64,000 nucleotides of DNA from Sinonovacula constricta (GCA_007844125.1 CM017563.1:37702019-37766018); one strand, 5' to 3'. Positions 1 to 10,998 are shown, numbered from the stretch's first letter. The notes: generated by a model from the letters alone, not told the origin. Made by a program: numbers and translations.

Positions 1-116
1 TTTTCAGGGAAATGAACCGCTTATTCTACTTGTAACGGTGCAGCCTGCAACAATCGTGTGTAGCTATCAGGCGTTATTTGGTTTTTGCAGCTGTTTACCG
101 AGGTATCGCTTATAAC

Positions 117-235
117 AACAAACAAAAACAACAACAAACCAAACAAAAAAACAACAACAAAAAAGACCAAAACAACAACAACAACAACAACAAACAACAA
201 ACAACAAACAACACACACACACAAATAAACAAACA
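117..235 (+). repeat. CAA-rich low-complexity tract
   Basis: A/C-only sequence built from AAC, CAA and CA steps. It is shared with copy 2 near 46,570-46,680 with length differences. The open frames across it on either strand are Asn/Gln- or Val/Cys-rich artefacts of composition. Confidence 0.85.
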
Positions 236-1613
236 AATGGGTATTTACAACGCAGCTTTAAGTTGCAAATGTAGCACACATCAAGGAAGAAAGCAAAATA
301 GGAGATTCTATTTTCCCTAAGAGTTACGGCTCGTTACTCTCAAATATTTATGTAATGAATCCACAGATGTCGTACGTGTTTAGTTCTCATAATACGAATG
401 CTGTCAGCGGCGCATTTGATGTCTCATTTCCGTTCTCTTTCTTTTTCTTTCATTTATGTGTTTTTGTTATTAAATCATTGCTATGGTCTCATGAATACAC
501 ATCTGAACATATCTTCCCTAGTTGTTTTACAGTTTTAATGACTCAGTCTCACATAATGCTGCAAATTTGGGAAATCTGAAACCATACCGATCTATGTCGG
601 AAAACAAAGGCGCTTGATATTGAATTTAAATTTTGAAAATAAAAGGCGTAATCCGTAGTTGAACTGCGTAGAAATGGGAGATGATATGTTGACATCTGTG
701 TCAGAAAGATTGAAATCAAAAGCAGATGGATCCGTATCACCAGTGAAAAGATTTTTTAGTCCTATGACGAGAAGCAATGGGTAAACACTGTCTGAAAATA
801 AGAAGAAAATTCGTAAGAAACATACAATCAGCAGTAACAGTGAAGATATGTTCCGAAAACTTCTTGCTGTAAATAATTGCAAAACGATACCACCAGAAAA
901 AAGTATTTGCTTTCGAAAACACACCTGTTCCATCTTGTATTTTCAACGAAGACGGCACAATGCTAAAGTATAAAATATCTGACTTCATGGTGAATCTAGA
1001 AGGTCTCCTGCCAAATGAGATTACTCACATACACAGAGAAGACATCATTGATATTTGATGGGATGATTCGTCCAGTCACTACGGCCCCATTCAGAACATC
1101 TTACCTTCAAAACCATGGCAGAAGTCTTCATGAACCAGAGCTTGAAATCAGCTAGAAATATTACAGAATGATATGGAAAACATTCATATTGTTATAGGTA
1201 TAGTAACAGCAACTTAAAAACACAGACAAGGAACAGACTTGGTGGTCGTGCTAGAGGAAATGCATTACATTGCCATGGAGAATTAACAGAACCAAAGGAT
1301 TTAAGTCATTTTTTTCAGTGGGAAAGAACATAGTACGACTTTTTTATATTACACTGTTTACGTTGTACAACATTTTGCTCTGAAAGAAAATGAATGTCGG
1401 TTCATCCGTTGTGGAGCTGAAGATAAATATTTGCTTGTTACAGATGATTCTTGTAGATAAATAGAAGACTTGCAAAGCATCCAAGAAGAGGCAGACACAA
1501 GACTCAGTCTTTATGCATCTTATGCACAACAAAACTGGCTCTTGCTGCATTGTGGTCAATAGACCTGACACTGATAGTGTTGTTTTACTGGTACACCACA
1601 ACAAAAGAATAGG

Positions 1614-1818
1614 TATGGGATTTGTCGGCATTTTTGCCGATACTGTGCAGCGACCTTTCTATCATTATAGCAAAGGGGCACTTATGAGGTGCCCAGGGAC
1701 TGAACTCGGCCGGTCCATTATACTGACACCGACAAGTCAGGCGTAATGCTGTCCCCTTAGCCCCGAGCGTTAGGAGAGAAGCCACTACTACCATCATTAA
1801 AGTTTTTGGTTTGACCCC
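1614..1818 (-). mobile_element. SINE-1, lacking its tRNA-like head
   Basis: This matches the body of the element at 10,080-10,350 (GGATTTGTCGGCATTTTTGC onward) but stops before the tRNA-like head. It splits the EADTR/CXC pseudogene directly after the PDTD motif. The same insertion sits at the same place in copy 2 (48,060-48,264), so it predates the 8.5-kb duplication. Confidence 0.8.
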
Positions 1819-2023
1819 AGCAAGTGAAGTGTATATGTGCACAGGAAGAGCTGGCACTTATACAGATTCCATACGCTTCATTGCAGTTCACAGCTTGTAC
1901 GATGCATTATCTGATGACGAAACTAACACCATGCTAAGGTTAAAGAAAAATCATTCAAACTATTAGTGCAGAATTCATCAAAATACCAGGCTTTGAAGAA
2001 CATGGGTAAAGAAGCTACTATAA

Positions 2024-2240
2024 AGGTGGTATCCGACAGTTTGGACAAAAATAGTTCCAATTAACAACTCAATAAACTATTGTTACCAGACCAGATCACG
2101 CAAGATTCTGTTTATTGATGTCCTACACCTGTCTGAAAAGTGAACCGTAACGCCATAATCGTCATTACAAACATATATTTCCTTTCTGAGCCACGATGCT
2201 CAGTCAGCTATTTTTAAACTAAGACAACCACGTGACCTCT
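2024..2240 (+). mobile_element. TTAA-type MITE fragment inside the pseudogene
   Basis: It begins with AAAGGTGGTATCCGACAGTT, the terminal sequence of the intact elements at 5,574, 7,313 and 34,372. Its interior matches theirs (CAGTCAGCTATTTTTAAACT near 2,200). No right terminus is seen before coding sequence resumes at about 2,249. Copy 2 shares it (about 48,482-48,670) with a small internal deletion. Confidence 0.65.
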
Positions 2241-2780
2241 TATGTTTTATGGTCTGCAACTGTACTTTAGGCAGTGAAAACTGTTCATGCTTTAAAAACA
2301 AACATGCATGCACAGGGGCTTGTGCTTGTGACGGAAGTACAGCAAATGATTATGCAGATGCGATATGTACACATGTCTTTACTAAGAAATCTGTCATAGG
2401 TGAAAACGATGTGTATAATGTGAATATATAAAAATATAATTAATATGAATATTTATTAATGGGAACAATTAACTAATATAAATATTTAATTAATATTCCA
2501 TACACTTTTGTCAGTGAAAACCGTTTAATCCAATCATAGACCTGATGACGAAGTAACAATCAATGAAATATGTGTAATGGTCTTTGTTTCTGTTGTTTGC
2601 GCATGCGTGCATTTGTTCGTCTCGTTGTGCGGTTCTATGTGAATGTGAATGTAATACTTTGTCTTAGCATGATTTTTTTCAATAGGATTGTGTGTGCTTT
2701 TTATGCTGCTGTATGCTTGTGTGTGTGCGCGCATATTGCTTGCATGTTGTGTTTAAGTGTTCGTCTATACATGTGATTGT

Positions 2781-2890
2781 ACAAAAACAACAACAACAAA
2801 AAGAAACACAACAAAAAACAAAAACAAAACCTACAGAAAACAAACAAACAACACACACACAAAACAACAATAAAACACAAGCACAAACTA
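2781..2890 (+). repeat. CAA/AACA low-complexity tract
   Basis: A-rich sequence with AAC and CA steps, following a TG-rich stretch (2,690-2,740). It recurs in copy 2 at about 49,300-49,435 with a different length. Confidence 0.75.
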
Positions 2891-3039
2891 GGTACTACAA
2901 AACCATTCAGTTTAAATCTCAATTACTGTATTACAATATGACGATGCTATTCTTAGGTTTCAACTCCCACTGTCAGAAGTATTATAAACTTGTCCTATCG
3001 TTTTAATCCCTTGACACCGTGACAGATAAAGTGAAACCA

Positions 3040-3400
3040 GAAAATGAAATAACCATTTACTTAAGTGTTTTCAAAATAAATATAGTGTAAAGTAGTGTTA
3101 ACACTGCTCTAACCATTCACTTAAGTGATTTCAAAATAAACATTGTGTAAAATAGTGTAAACACTGCTGTAACCATTCACTTAAGTGATTTTAAAATAAA
3201 TATAGTGTAAAATAGTGTAAACACTGCTGTAACCATTCTCTGAAGTGATTTTAAAATAAATATAGTGTAAAATAGTGTAAACACTGCTGTAACAATTCAC
3301 TTAAGTGATTTTAAAATAGTTTAAACACTGCTGTAACCATTCATTTAAGTGATTTTTAAATAAATACAGTGTAAAATAGTGTAAACACCGCTGTAAGATT
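3040..3400 (+). repeat. 60-bp minisatellite, ~6 units (copy 1)
   Basis: Units begin with TTAAGTGATTTTAAAATAAA and carry AGTGTAAACACTGCTGTAAC. Four consecutive units keep an exact 60-base period, and a fifth is shortened. Copy 2 (49,600-49,910) has about five units, so the array has changed length since duplication. No coding potential is seen. Confidence 0.9.
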
Positions 3401-3409
3401 TCAGAATGA

Positions 3410-4746
3410 TGAATCAGGAAGTGGGATGAACATGCACTTTGATTATATTCTATATAAAGAATACACTTAATAAATTGTGCATATTCCACCGTGACAAAAT
3501 CGCTGTAAAGTGATACAACTTTCCTTAATAATAAAAGAAATAAGTAAAGCAGTTAATTGATACGAGGGGATATGGATGATGTCACTGTAAGACAAAAAAG
3601 AGAAGAAAATGTTGCATTATAAAACTAAATTTAACTTCTGCCTTGGAAAATTGCTCCGATGGTGGGGGTGGTGGTGGGGGGGGGGGAGGTGGATTTTCTC
3701 CGCATTGGAGAATTCGCGAGAGGGGCGGGGCGGAGGACAGTCGATGACGAGGATTGATTTTGTCCGCTTTGGAAAACTCACTGAGAGATTCAGTCCATAT
3801 ATACTAAAATAACCGGAAGTGATCTAGTCCGGAGGATCAATGTTATGTCTTTTTCTTGTCAGCGATCTCTTTCAGTATAAGTGATCTCTACATTAAAAGA
3901 AGTATCCGGCAAGCTGGGCTAACAATAAAAAATACTTAAAGGCAAACAATATTATATATTTTTGCGATATTGCTGAACCTTGCTTATTGATGTTGATTGA
4001 TGTTGTCAGCAGAAATTATCACCTTATTTAAACATTGTATTGGTACAAATACTAGACACTACTACCAAAATTCTGTCACCTTACACTAATATCGAATATT
4101 ATTATAGTGTAAAGCCAAGTTCTCAGCGTAAACGACAACAATCAGTAAATAATGTGACAATAATTCGATAGATATGGGTCCGTGTGTCTGCAGTCGCTTA
4201 TGAATAATTCCAGCTAACATTTGTTAATAATTTCATAATTTCATAATTTCATAACATGGAATTCTCGATTTAATCTGAATTCTCACAATATATTGTAGAC
4301 CAGCAATGGATTTCTGGAACATATTTTGGTCGAAAAACATAGAGCTTATTCAAAAGCTAAAAATAAATAAATATAATGTTTCTTTGATTTTATAAGAGCG
4401 CCATATGCGTACGAAAAAATGTACAAAGCAATAAATCTTCACGCCTGTGCGATGGAAGATAAGGTATGGAATATTGTGGGAAAATAAATTGTCACTGTGT
4501 TGTACTTTGATAAGAAAACGTTAAAATGTTATCACTGCTTAACATTCAGTCTGCAGGAAAATCTACCGCCATTTTTTGTCCGGATACATTAGATTTTTCA
4601 CGATAACGATGCTGAATTTGGCACCTAAACACTTACAAAGTCCCATCAGTATTTAAAGAGTGTACACGTGAAAGTATCCTACATGTCTGTAGAAAGTACG
4701 GCAGATAATTACATATTAGATAGTTTGCGTATAGTTGTGTGGTAAA
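3410..4746. other. Non-coding stretch of duplication copy 1
   Basis: AT-rich unique-looking sequence with a G-rich patch at about 3,660-3,690 (GGTGGTGGGG followed by a G run). I see no exon, RNA gene or element terminus. It is collinear with about 49,910-51,240 in copy 2. Confidence 0.6.
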
Positions 4747-5111
4747 GATGTTTGTACGCGGCCTGTTAATGATGTGGTTGACATTGTAGTTGTACTTTTG
4801 AGATACTTAGCCATTTTCATATTGCTGACCAAGCTAACATGTTGTAATACGTTATTATTTTCGTTCATATGACCTTCACCCAAAACTTTACCCTATCTTG
4901 GAAGGTTTTGTTATTTTGAAAAATTTGACGGAACTAATTACGTTAGTATTAAACTGTGATAAAAATATATAAAATATGCAATTTCGTCGGTTGTTGGTAG
5001 TCTTAAACAATAACAAGGAAGTACGCGGGGTGAGAAAGAACAACCAAATAGGGAAAACAACCTAACAGCATTGCGTAAATTGTAGTAACTTAAAATCTAT
5101 TACCTAAATAT

Positions 5112-5112
<1 letters not shown>

Positions 5113-5196
<84 letters not shown>

Positions 5197-5260
5197 CCTT
5201 CCTCTCCAACTGTCTCTATCTCTCTATCTCTCTATCCAAATATTTCCCTTCTCTCTTTCT
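5113..5260 (+). repeat. (TC)n microsatellite
   Basis: Nearly pure CT dinucleotides to about 5,195, then degenerate TCTC/TATC sequence. Confidence 0.95.
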
Positions 5261-5573
5261 ATCCATCTCTCCCTCTTATATACATATATCGTATAGCATT
5301 TAATATGTGTTGTATGAACGTACGCATGCGCCTTACGTACTCCCATCAACCGAACGCATTATTTTATATAATCGCGTGCAAAGTTTCATGACATGTATGA
5401 CATCGTGATGAATAAAATAATTTTGTTCCTAATGTCTGGTAAGTATTATGAGAACCTTCAACGTTTTGTTTAAAAAGAAAATAACTTTTTACGAATCTGT
5501 TTATTATGATGTGGCGGGTAATTGCCCCAAATTTTAATTCAAAGGCATAATGATAAAAGGGTTAAATTGTTTG

Positions 5574-5873
5574 TTAAAGGTCGTATCAAACAGTTTGGAC
5601 CAAAATTGTTTTCATTAGATATCTTAGTAAACCATTGTTATCTAAACAGATTTGATTTCGCCAGATGTTGTTTTTTGATGTCCTGCACCTGTCCGGAAAG
5701 CAAACCATAATGCCACAATCGTGGCAAGAAATCCATGTGACGCTTTTGTTTTAGCTCATCCACGTCATCCACTGTGACGTAGATGTCTATTTTTAGCAGA
5801 AATCCCAATCGTTCTTATTAACAGATATTGTTACATACATAAGATATAGGTAAACTGTCGATACATCCTTTAA
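5574..5873. mobile_element. TTAA-flanked MITE (300 bp)
   Basis: It starts TTAAAGGTCGTATCAAACAG and ends CTGTCGATACATCCTTTAA, so both ends carry TTAA followed by complementary terminal sequence (AAAGG.TGTATC.....CAG). TTAA target duplication is the hallmark of piggyBac-type transposition, so a non-autonomous piggyBac-like element is inferred. No transposase gene of any kind is seen in the window. Confidence 0.7.
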
Positions 5874-6099
5874 GAAAGGACACAGATTGAGTTATGAGTC
5901 ATGAATGTGTTTAAGTTTGTAAATGTGGTGCTCGATAAAAATCATAAATTAAATGTGTAGGATTTGATCCAGCAAGCCACATATCAGGTGAACTCGCTCA
6001 ATAGTGTGTTAAATGACAAGTGAATGTTGAAATATTATATTTAAAATACACATTCGTTATTTAAGCAGCAGAGTAATATATTCTGACTACGAGTTAATT

Positions 6100-6900
6100 G
6101 ATGTGTTTTACAGAAAACAGGCGAGGCTGGAATGGACTCATTTTGTAAGTGACCGGCCCATCGTCGGAGCCCAAAGTAAACGTTCAGTTTTCACAAAGTG
6201 GTATGACTATCAGAATACCTCGAAGAATTCACGATTCATTTCTCAGACGTATGTAGGTAGCCGGATCACTTCGGCCATTTCCCTAACGGGGACTACTTTT
6301 GTGACATACGTCAAAACAAAGATGGCCGCTCGGATGACAGTTCACTGTAGTGGATAACATTGTTTTTCTACACAATGCAATGACAATACAGTTACATATT
6401 GGGTACAGGAACGTACACTTTCAGCCAACTTATAGGGTAGTATCTGATATATCAAACTTTTTTCCAAAGCTCGTTGGCAACACGGCCAACGTATCACTCC
6501 CCTCAAACAATGCCTGTAAAACTTCATTTTGTTGCTGCTTCAAATTTAAATCATCCAATTTTAATTTACCCAGCGCAGTTGACACACAGCTGTCACACGA
6601 TGCCATTGTTTATGTATTGTGCGAACTAGGCTACTTTTTAGTCATTTTCTTCTTTCAACTTCCTGCGAATAAAGCGATCGTGATTTCTGTAAGTATTATT
6701 GCACCAGATACATCCGAGTGCTGATTGTCACGAGGACGGAATTACCCAAGGAGTTCCGATTGAGTGGTATGAATGAACGTGGCATTCAGAACACCTCGGC
6801 CAGCATTCCGGAAATGTCCGGATACTCCCGAGTAGCTACGAATGTTAACGTAAATTACCGACGATGGCATACACTGGACAAGTATTTGGATCATCAGATA
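6100..6900 (+). repeat. Dispersed repeat R, proximal part (copy 1)
   Basis: Two related blocks (about 6,120-6,345 and 6,745-6,870) share features with the inverted-repeat arms at 58,130-58,310 and 38,395-38,620. All have a CATCGTCGG or CATCATCGG box, then paired AACACCTCGG/GTCCGGATAC motifs and an ACGATGGC-like end. A distal part matches 7,050-7,310. R is therefore a multicopy element with at least four copies in this window. Its class is unknown. Confidence 0.6.
6400..6606 (-). pseudogene. RecQ-like helicase N-terminal fragment, copy 1
   Basis: On the minus strand an ATG at 6,604-6,606 opens MASCDSCVSTALGKLKLDDL. It is followed by LKQQQNEVLQALFEG and LPTSFGK, then SLIYQILPYKLAES in the next frame. 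The pattern of an upstream Gln motif, a Walker A-like (P-T-x-F-G-K-S) and LIYQxLP is typical of superfamily 2 RecQ-type DNA helicases. One extra A in the A-run (T-run 6,458-6,463 on the plus strand) breaks the frame exactly at Walker A. Coding similarity fades beyond about 6,400, so no helicase core remains. The copy at 51,838-52,000 is broken differently. Many animals, molluscs included, carry multicopy RecQ-like sequences; a transposon origin is inference. Confidence 0.6.
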
Positions 6901-6904
6901 AAAG

Positions 6905-7312
6905 AGCCGACTTAAATGATTTGAGACTTAAACACAACACTATTTGTTTTTATAAATATCCAGCAGTGAATTAAAGGAGACTTGAAGAAACGGGGACGTT
7001 TTTTCGCGTGTGTCTTTTTTAACAATAAACAAAAAGCGAAGATGTCTCTAGTATAAGACACCAAGACATCCTAACTCGGTATTGAAAATGTAAACAAAGA
7101 AGCGAACTGTAATTTCAGTATTCAAACATTTTATTAATCTAAAAAGAAAACGGTTAGTGTATATTGAATTCGCATTGTAGAAATTTGATACTCGTTTAAT
7201 TTTTTGAAAAATCTATATTTAGTACTACATTACCTGCCGATATGTACATGTATTTAAGTAATCCAATACAGCTCTCAACCGTTGCAACAAGTGTAGAACT
7301 GTTTATGTAATC
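6905..7312 (+). repeat. Dispersed repeat R, distal part
   Basis: The stretch from the GTATAAGACACCAA box to TTGCAACAAGTGTAGAACTG recurs near 52,435-52,600 (truncated) and 60,375-60,615. In inverse orientation it recurs at 37,930-38,250. Order and spacing match the proximal part of R at 38,395-38,620, so the two parts belong to one unit. Confidence 0.65.
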
Positions 7313-8152
7313 TTAAAGGCGGTGTTCGATAGTTTGTAGATCATTTTCCATCTCAGACGTCCAAATTTATTATTGTTACTTGAAAAGATCCCACGAAATG
7401 CTGCAGAATAATATCCTATATCTAAATGATGCTCCAGACTAATATCCTATATCTAAGTGATGCTGCAGACTAATATACTATATCTAAGTGATGCTGCAAA
7501 ATAATGCCCTATATCCAAGTGATGCCGCAGAATAATATCCTATATCTAAGTGATGCTGCAGAATAATATCCTATATCTAAGTGATGCCGCAGAATAATAT
7601 CTTATATCTAAGTGATGCTGCATAATAATATCCTATATCTAAGTGATGCTGCAGAATAATATTCTATATCTAAGTGATGCTGCAGAATAATATCCTATAT
7701 CTAAGTGATGCCGCAGAATAATATCCTATATCTAAGTGATGCTGCATAATAATATCCTATATCTAAGTGATGCTGCAGAATAATATCCTATATCTAAGTG
7801 ATGCTGCAAAATAATATCCTTTATCTAAGTGAAACATAACACTCCACACGCCATTACAATCATGTATTATATGTACTCATTCGAGATAAGCTGCACAGTT
7901 AGCTATTTTTAAACTAGGAAATCCATGTGACCACGTATTTGTGCGATTACGTTATATCATCATCCGGCTTATTCGCTATGACGTCGATATATATCTTGAG
8001 CAAAAATTTCTAACGTGCTTATTTATAGCTTTGAATATAATGAATTTTTAAAGCGAATTTTCATGATTTGTACTATGTAGAAATAATACCCTGATTCCCC
8101 CAAATAGGAATAATGTATTTGATATAGACAAACTGACGGATACCACATTTAA
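7313..8152. mobile_element. TTAA-flanked MITE carrying a 31-bp minisatellite
   Basis: Termini are TTAAAGGCGGTGTTCGATAG and CTGACGGATACCACATTTAA, matching the other TTAA elements here. Internal motifs (CAGTTAGCTATTTTTAAACT, TGACGTCGATATATATCTTG) are also shared. An expanded 31-bp array (7,395-7,835) fills the left half. In copy 2 both termini have been deleted, so that copy could no longer be mobilised. Confidence 0.75.
7395..7835 (+). repeat. 31-bp minisatellite, ~14 units (copy 1)
   Basis: The unit reads GATGCTGCAGAATAATATCC plus TATATCTAAGT. Variants differ at CTG/CCG, CAG/CAT and a few single positions. The homologous array in copy 2 has about 43 units. Confidence 0.95.
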
Positions 8153-8159
8153 AATAAGT

Positions 8160-8570
8160 CAATTAGACAAAACATACATGTATATTCACAAATTGTAAAG
8201 TTCAGATTGTTAACAACGACAAACTATCAGATCACCTTATCAAAACATACATCAGTTTAAGTGATTCACTTAGCAAAAGATTTAATATAAAAATCACCGC
8301 TTCACCCTAAAGTATACAGTTTGTATGAAAGTAACTAGTCTATATTTTCGAAAATATTAACCGAAAATAGAATCGATTCTCCCAAAGTGCAATATCTTCC
8401 ACTTTACAAGTTATCTGGCATAATATGCTAATTTTTTGTTAGCTGCAAAGGTGCGAGAAAATTGATACGGAAAGCTGTTTAAAGGTGTTAATGTAAAGGA
8501 TAGACAACGAGTGGAGTGGTCTAACCGACTTATACCACAGCTACCGTCCCCTGGCAGTCAGTTATTATTA
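8160..8570. other. Distal end of duplication copy 1
   Basis: AT-rich sequence without an exon or RNA gene. It is collinear with 54,190-54,600 in copy 2, where a short hairpin-forming insertion (about 54,540-54,590) replaces part of it. Confidence 0.6.
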
Positions 8571-8574
8571 ACTT

Positions 8575-8592
8575 ACTTATTTGTTTGTTTGT

Positions 8593-8667
<75 letters not shown>

Positions 8668-8727
8668 TTACTATTTTCATCATCATCACCACCATCATCA
8701 TTATTATCATTATTATTATTTGGAACG
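8575..8727 (+). repeat. (TTTA)n followed by (CAT)n/(ATT)n
   Basis: About 90 bases of TTTA or TTTG units, then CATCATCACC-like and ATT units. It marks the boundary between the 8.5-kb duplication and TNF unit A. Confidence 0.95.
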
Positions 8728-8739
8728 GCTAATGAAGAG

Positions 8740-10079
8740 TCATTTTTAAGTTTAACTAAAATTATGTCATTTATTATGTGTTTTTATTATTATTTAACAT
8801 TAACCGGGCAAGGCTATGGTATTTTTTATATTAAAGTAAAGTGTGGAAGATACTATAACGAAATAAAATAGAGTAAACAATAGAAATAATAAGCTTTTTA
8901 CTTTTAAAGGATTATTAATCAAACAAAATATTATCAGTTTTCAAACAATCACTCTCAGATTTAGGTGATATTAATTCAAAAATGATAGATGAAAGGCGGG
9001 CACTATTTATCAATGAGACATATTTATAAGAAAAAATAATAACATTGTCGGTGAATAACACAAAAAGCAGCACAACACATTTAAACAACATAGTCATAAG
9101 CTCGAAATAACTACATGTGCTTATAACAGTTCACATTTAATACTTAAAATAGTTTTTTTGCATTAATCCAATGTTTGTAGTTTTGTGAAATCTACACGTT
9201 GTAAAATAACACATTCGGTTAAACACTACCAATTCATACTGTGAATGTTTGAAAACTGAGAATATTTTGTTTATAAATTTTTTCAACCCGTCGGCGTCTA
9301 CACATAGACCGAGTTAAAATAAAATGACTGTCATTTCCCAGAGCTTCTTGCTGAAATCTGTATCATTTTTGGCCTGGCCTTATTAGCCAATCAAATTACT
9401 TCAAATAATTACTTCGGGGCCGAAAAAGTGATATTGATACTGGCACTGTTTTAAAGCAGGCCGTCGTGTTATTGAACGTGGCATGTGTTTTTATAGGACT
9501 TATACGTCAAGTTATTTAAAAACACTTATTTCGCAATGCCAATGATGAATATTAACTAAGAAACTCCAAACAAATATTACAAGACTTCTACACAATTAAT
9601 TTCTTTAAACATTATGTAAGCGGTTCTACTCGGATTAATGTGATCTCTATTCAGTAATGATAGCTGAATGTCGAAAGAGACCATAATTAACCAACTATAT
9701 AACTATACGACAAAAAACAACAATAAAAAAAACAACAAAACAAACCAAAAGAAAAAAAAAGAAAAAAAAAAAGCATCGTCGATAAAATCCCCAACCAAAA
9801 AGAGCACAACACGATACACTAACAACTAGCGCACAAAGGCGAAATAAATCTCTCCTTAAAGTAAATGCCATCTAAAATCTGTAACACAAAATACAGGATA
9901 GAAACTAAAAGCAAATGTTACAAAACATAAAGAGACGCCGCAACAAGACTACAGCAAACAATGTAGGCAATGGAGGTAAGGACTAGTTGGTCCTGATAAA
10001 CATTTTAGCCTTAGCTATTATCAATTAAACATTAACCTACACTTTTTTCTATTTTAAAATGGGTTAACTGTGTTTTGAG
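8740..10079. other. Gene-free part of unit A
   Basis: AT-rich sequence matching 17,210-18,535, with an A-rich tract at about 9,715-9,775. No exon or RNA gene was recognised. By position it lies downstream of the minus-strand TNF-like exons. Confidence 0.55.
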
Positions 10080-10350
10080 GGATTGGGATTTGCCGGCATT
10101 TCTGTCGATACTGTGCAGCGACATTTCTGTCATTATAGCACAGGGATACTTATTAGGTGCGCAGGGACTGAACCCGGCCAGTCCATTATACTAACACTGA
10201 CGAGTCAGGCGTAATACTGTCCCCTTAGCCCCGAGCGTTTGGAGGGAAACCGCTACTACCAACTTTAAAGTCTTTAGTTTGACCCGGCCGGGGTTTGAAT
10301 TCGCGACCTCGCAATCCGACGCTTTACCAATTGAGCAATTGCGGCCGGTC
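10080..10350 (-). mobile_element. SINE-1, full length with tRNA-like head
   Basis: Read on the minus strand, the element starts at 10,350 with GACCGGCCGCAATTGCTCAA. It has an A-box-like segment (GCTCAATTGGTAAAGCG) and a B-box-like segment (AATTCAAACCCC), then a roughly 200-bp tRNA-unrelated body ending GCCGGCAAATCCCAATCCC. Four other copies lie in this window: 1,614, 18,535, 30,773 and 48,060. It ends without an A-rich tail. Confidence 0.85.
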
Positions 10351-10512
10351 TGAACTGTGTTTTGGAGGTATTTAACTATACTATACAAGTAAGCACAATA
10401 TGCTTTTTTATTCCACAGTGACTTGTGCACGAATCCAAAATGTTGATTATTTTTATAATAAAAGTGAACAAATCAATTCAGCAGTTTCACTCAGAACATG
10501 TCGGTTATATAT

Positions 10513-10998
10513 ATTTTCGAACATGTCAGGATGTCGCCAAGTATCTACACATAGTAAGTTACACATTGTTATAAATTGTCAACTTTGTACAGTGTGAAAT
10601 CGTTAACATTAACAGTATGTTAAACATAATAACTACTTCACCAATAAAATATACGTTTATGTTGTGTCTTCATTTTATTAACACGAGACAAAACACATAA
10701 TAAGCAGAAAGACGCGCTTTCTTAATTTTGTTCTAAATGATAGTCCAGACATTATATTTTCGAACATGTCAGGATGTCGCCAAGTATCTACACATAGTAA
10801 GTTACACATTGTTATAAATTGTCAACTTTGTACAGTGTGAAATCGTTAACATTAACAGTATGTTAAACATAATAACTACTTCACCAATAAAATATACGTT
10901 TATGTTGTGTCTTCATTTTATTAACACGAGACAAAACACATAATAAGCAGAAAGACGCGCTTTCTTAATTTTGTTCTAAATGATAGTCCAGACATAAT
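10513..10998 (+). repeat. Perfect 243-bp tandem duplication
   Basis: The sequence from TTTTCGAACATGTCAGGATG to ATGATAGTCCAGACAT is repeated at once with a 243-base period. I found no mismatch between the two units by eye. Unit B has a single copy at about 19,000-19,230, so the duplication is specific to unit A and recent, or an assembly artefact. Confidence 0.93.

Larger units (their letters stand above)
674..2431 (+). pseudogene. Decayed EADTR/CXC-type multicopy gene, copy 1
   Basis: A coding relic of an animal multicopy family I recognise from motifs but cannot name. The frame opens with MGDDMLTSVSERLKSK at 674 and is broken by TAA at 782. It continues through a basic stretch and SEDMFRKLL, shifts frame, then reads NTPVPSCIFNEDGTMLKYK up to about 1,058, where TGA breaks it. 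Further fragments include GRARGNALHCHGEL near 1,245-1,285, QEEADTRL at about 1,481-1,505 and RPDTDSVVLL at about 1,560-1,590. A SINE (1,614-1,818) and a MITE fragment (about 2,024-2,240) interrupt the gene. At 2,249-2,345 a Cys-rich tail (CNCTLG, CSCFKNK, CTGACACDG) resembles a tesmin/TSO1 CXC domain. From memory, uncharacterised proteins in cnidarians, molluscs and fish share this order (TPVP/DGT, EADTR, PDTD, CXC tail). Several stops and two insertions make it non-functional. A role in mobile elements is inference. Confidence 0.6.
4747..6095. other. Segment present in copy 1, absent from copy 2
   Basis: Flanking sequence in copy 2 joins at about 51,240 without this 1.35 kb. The junction shares only a few bases (GTT), which fits a deletion in copy 2 better than a transposon insertion in copy 1, because no terminal repeats or target duplication are visible. 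The segment contains a TC microsatellite and a complete TTAA-type MITE, and no gene. Confidence 0.75.
1..8560 (+). repeat. Segmental duplication, copy 1 (~8.5 kb, direct)
   Basis: The window opens inside a block that recurs in the same orientation at about 46,455-54,600. Matching landmarks occur in the same order: the CAA-rich tract, a decayed coding region with an inserted SINE, a 60-bp tandem repeat, a RecQ-like fragment and a 31-bp minisatellite. Copy 1 keeps 1.35 kb (about 4,747-6,095) that copy 2 lacks. Copy 2 has a 245-bp transposon that copy 1 lacks. The left edge lies outside the window. The right edge falls in a T/A-rich microsatellite in both copies. Confidence 0.93.

Noticed and set aside
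6350..6724. 124-codon plus-strand frame
   Set aside because: It is the complement of the RecQ-like fragment plus repeat R; the minus-strand motifs explain the conservation.
7395..7835. CRISPR-like array (31-bp repeats)
   Set aside because: Repeats are contiguous with no spacers, lie inside a eukaryotic MITE, and no cas genes are present.
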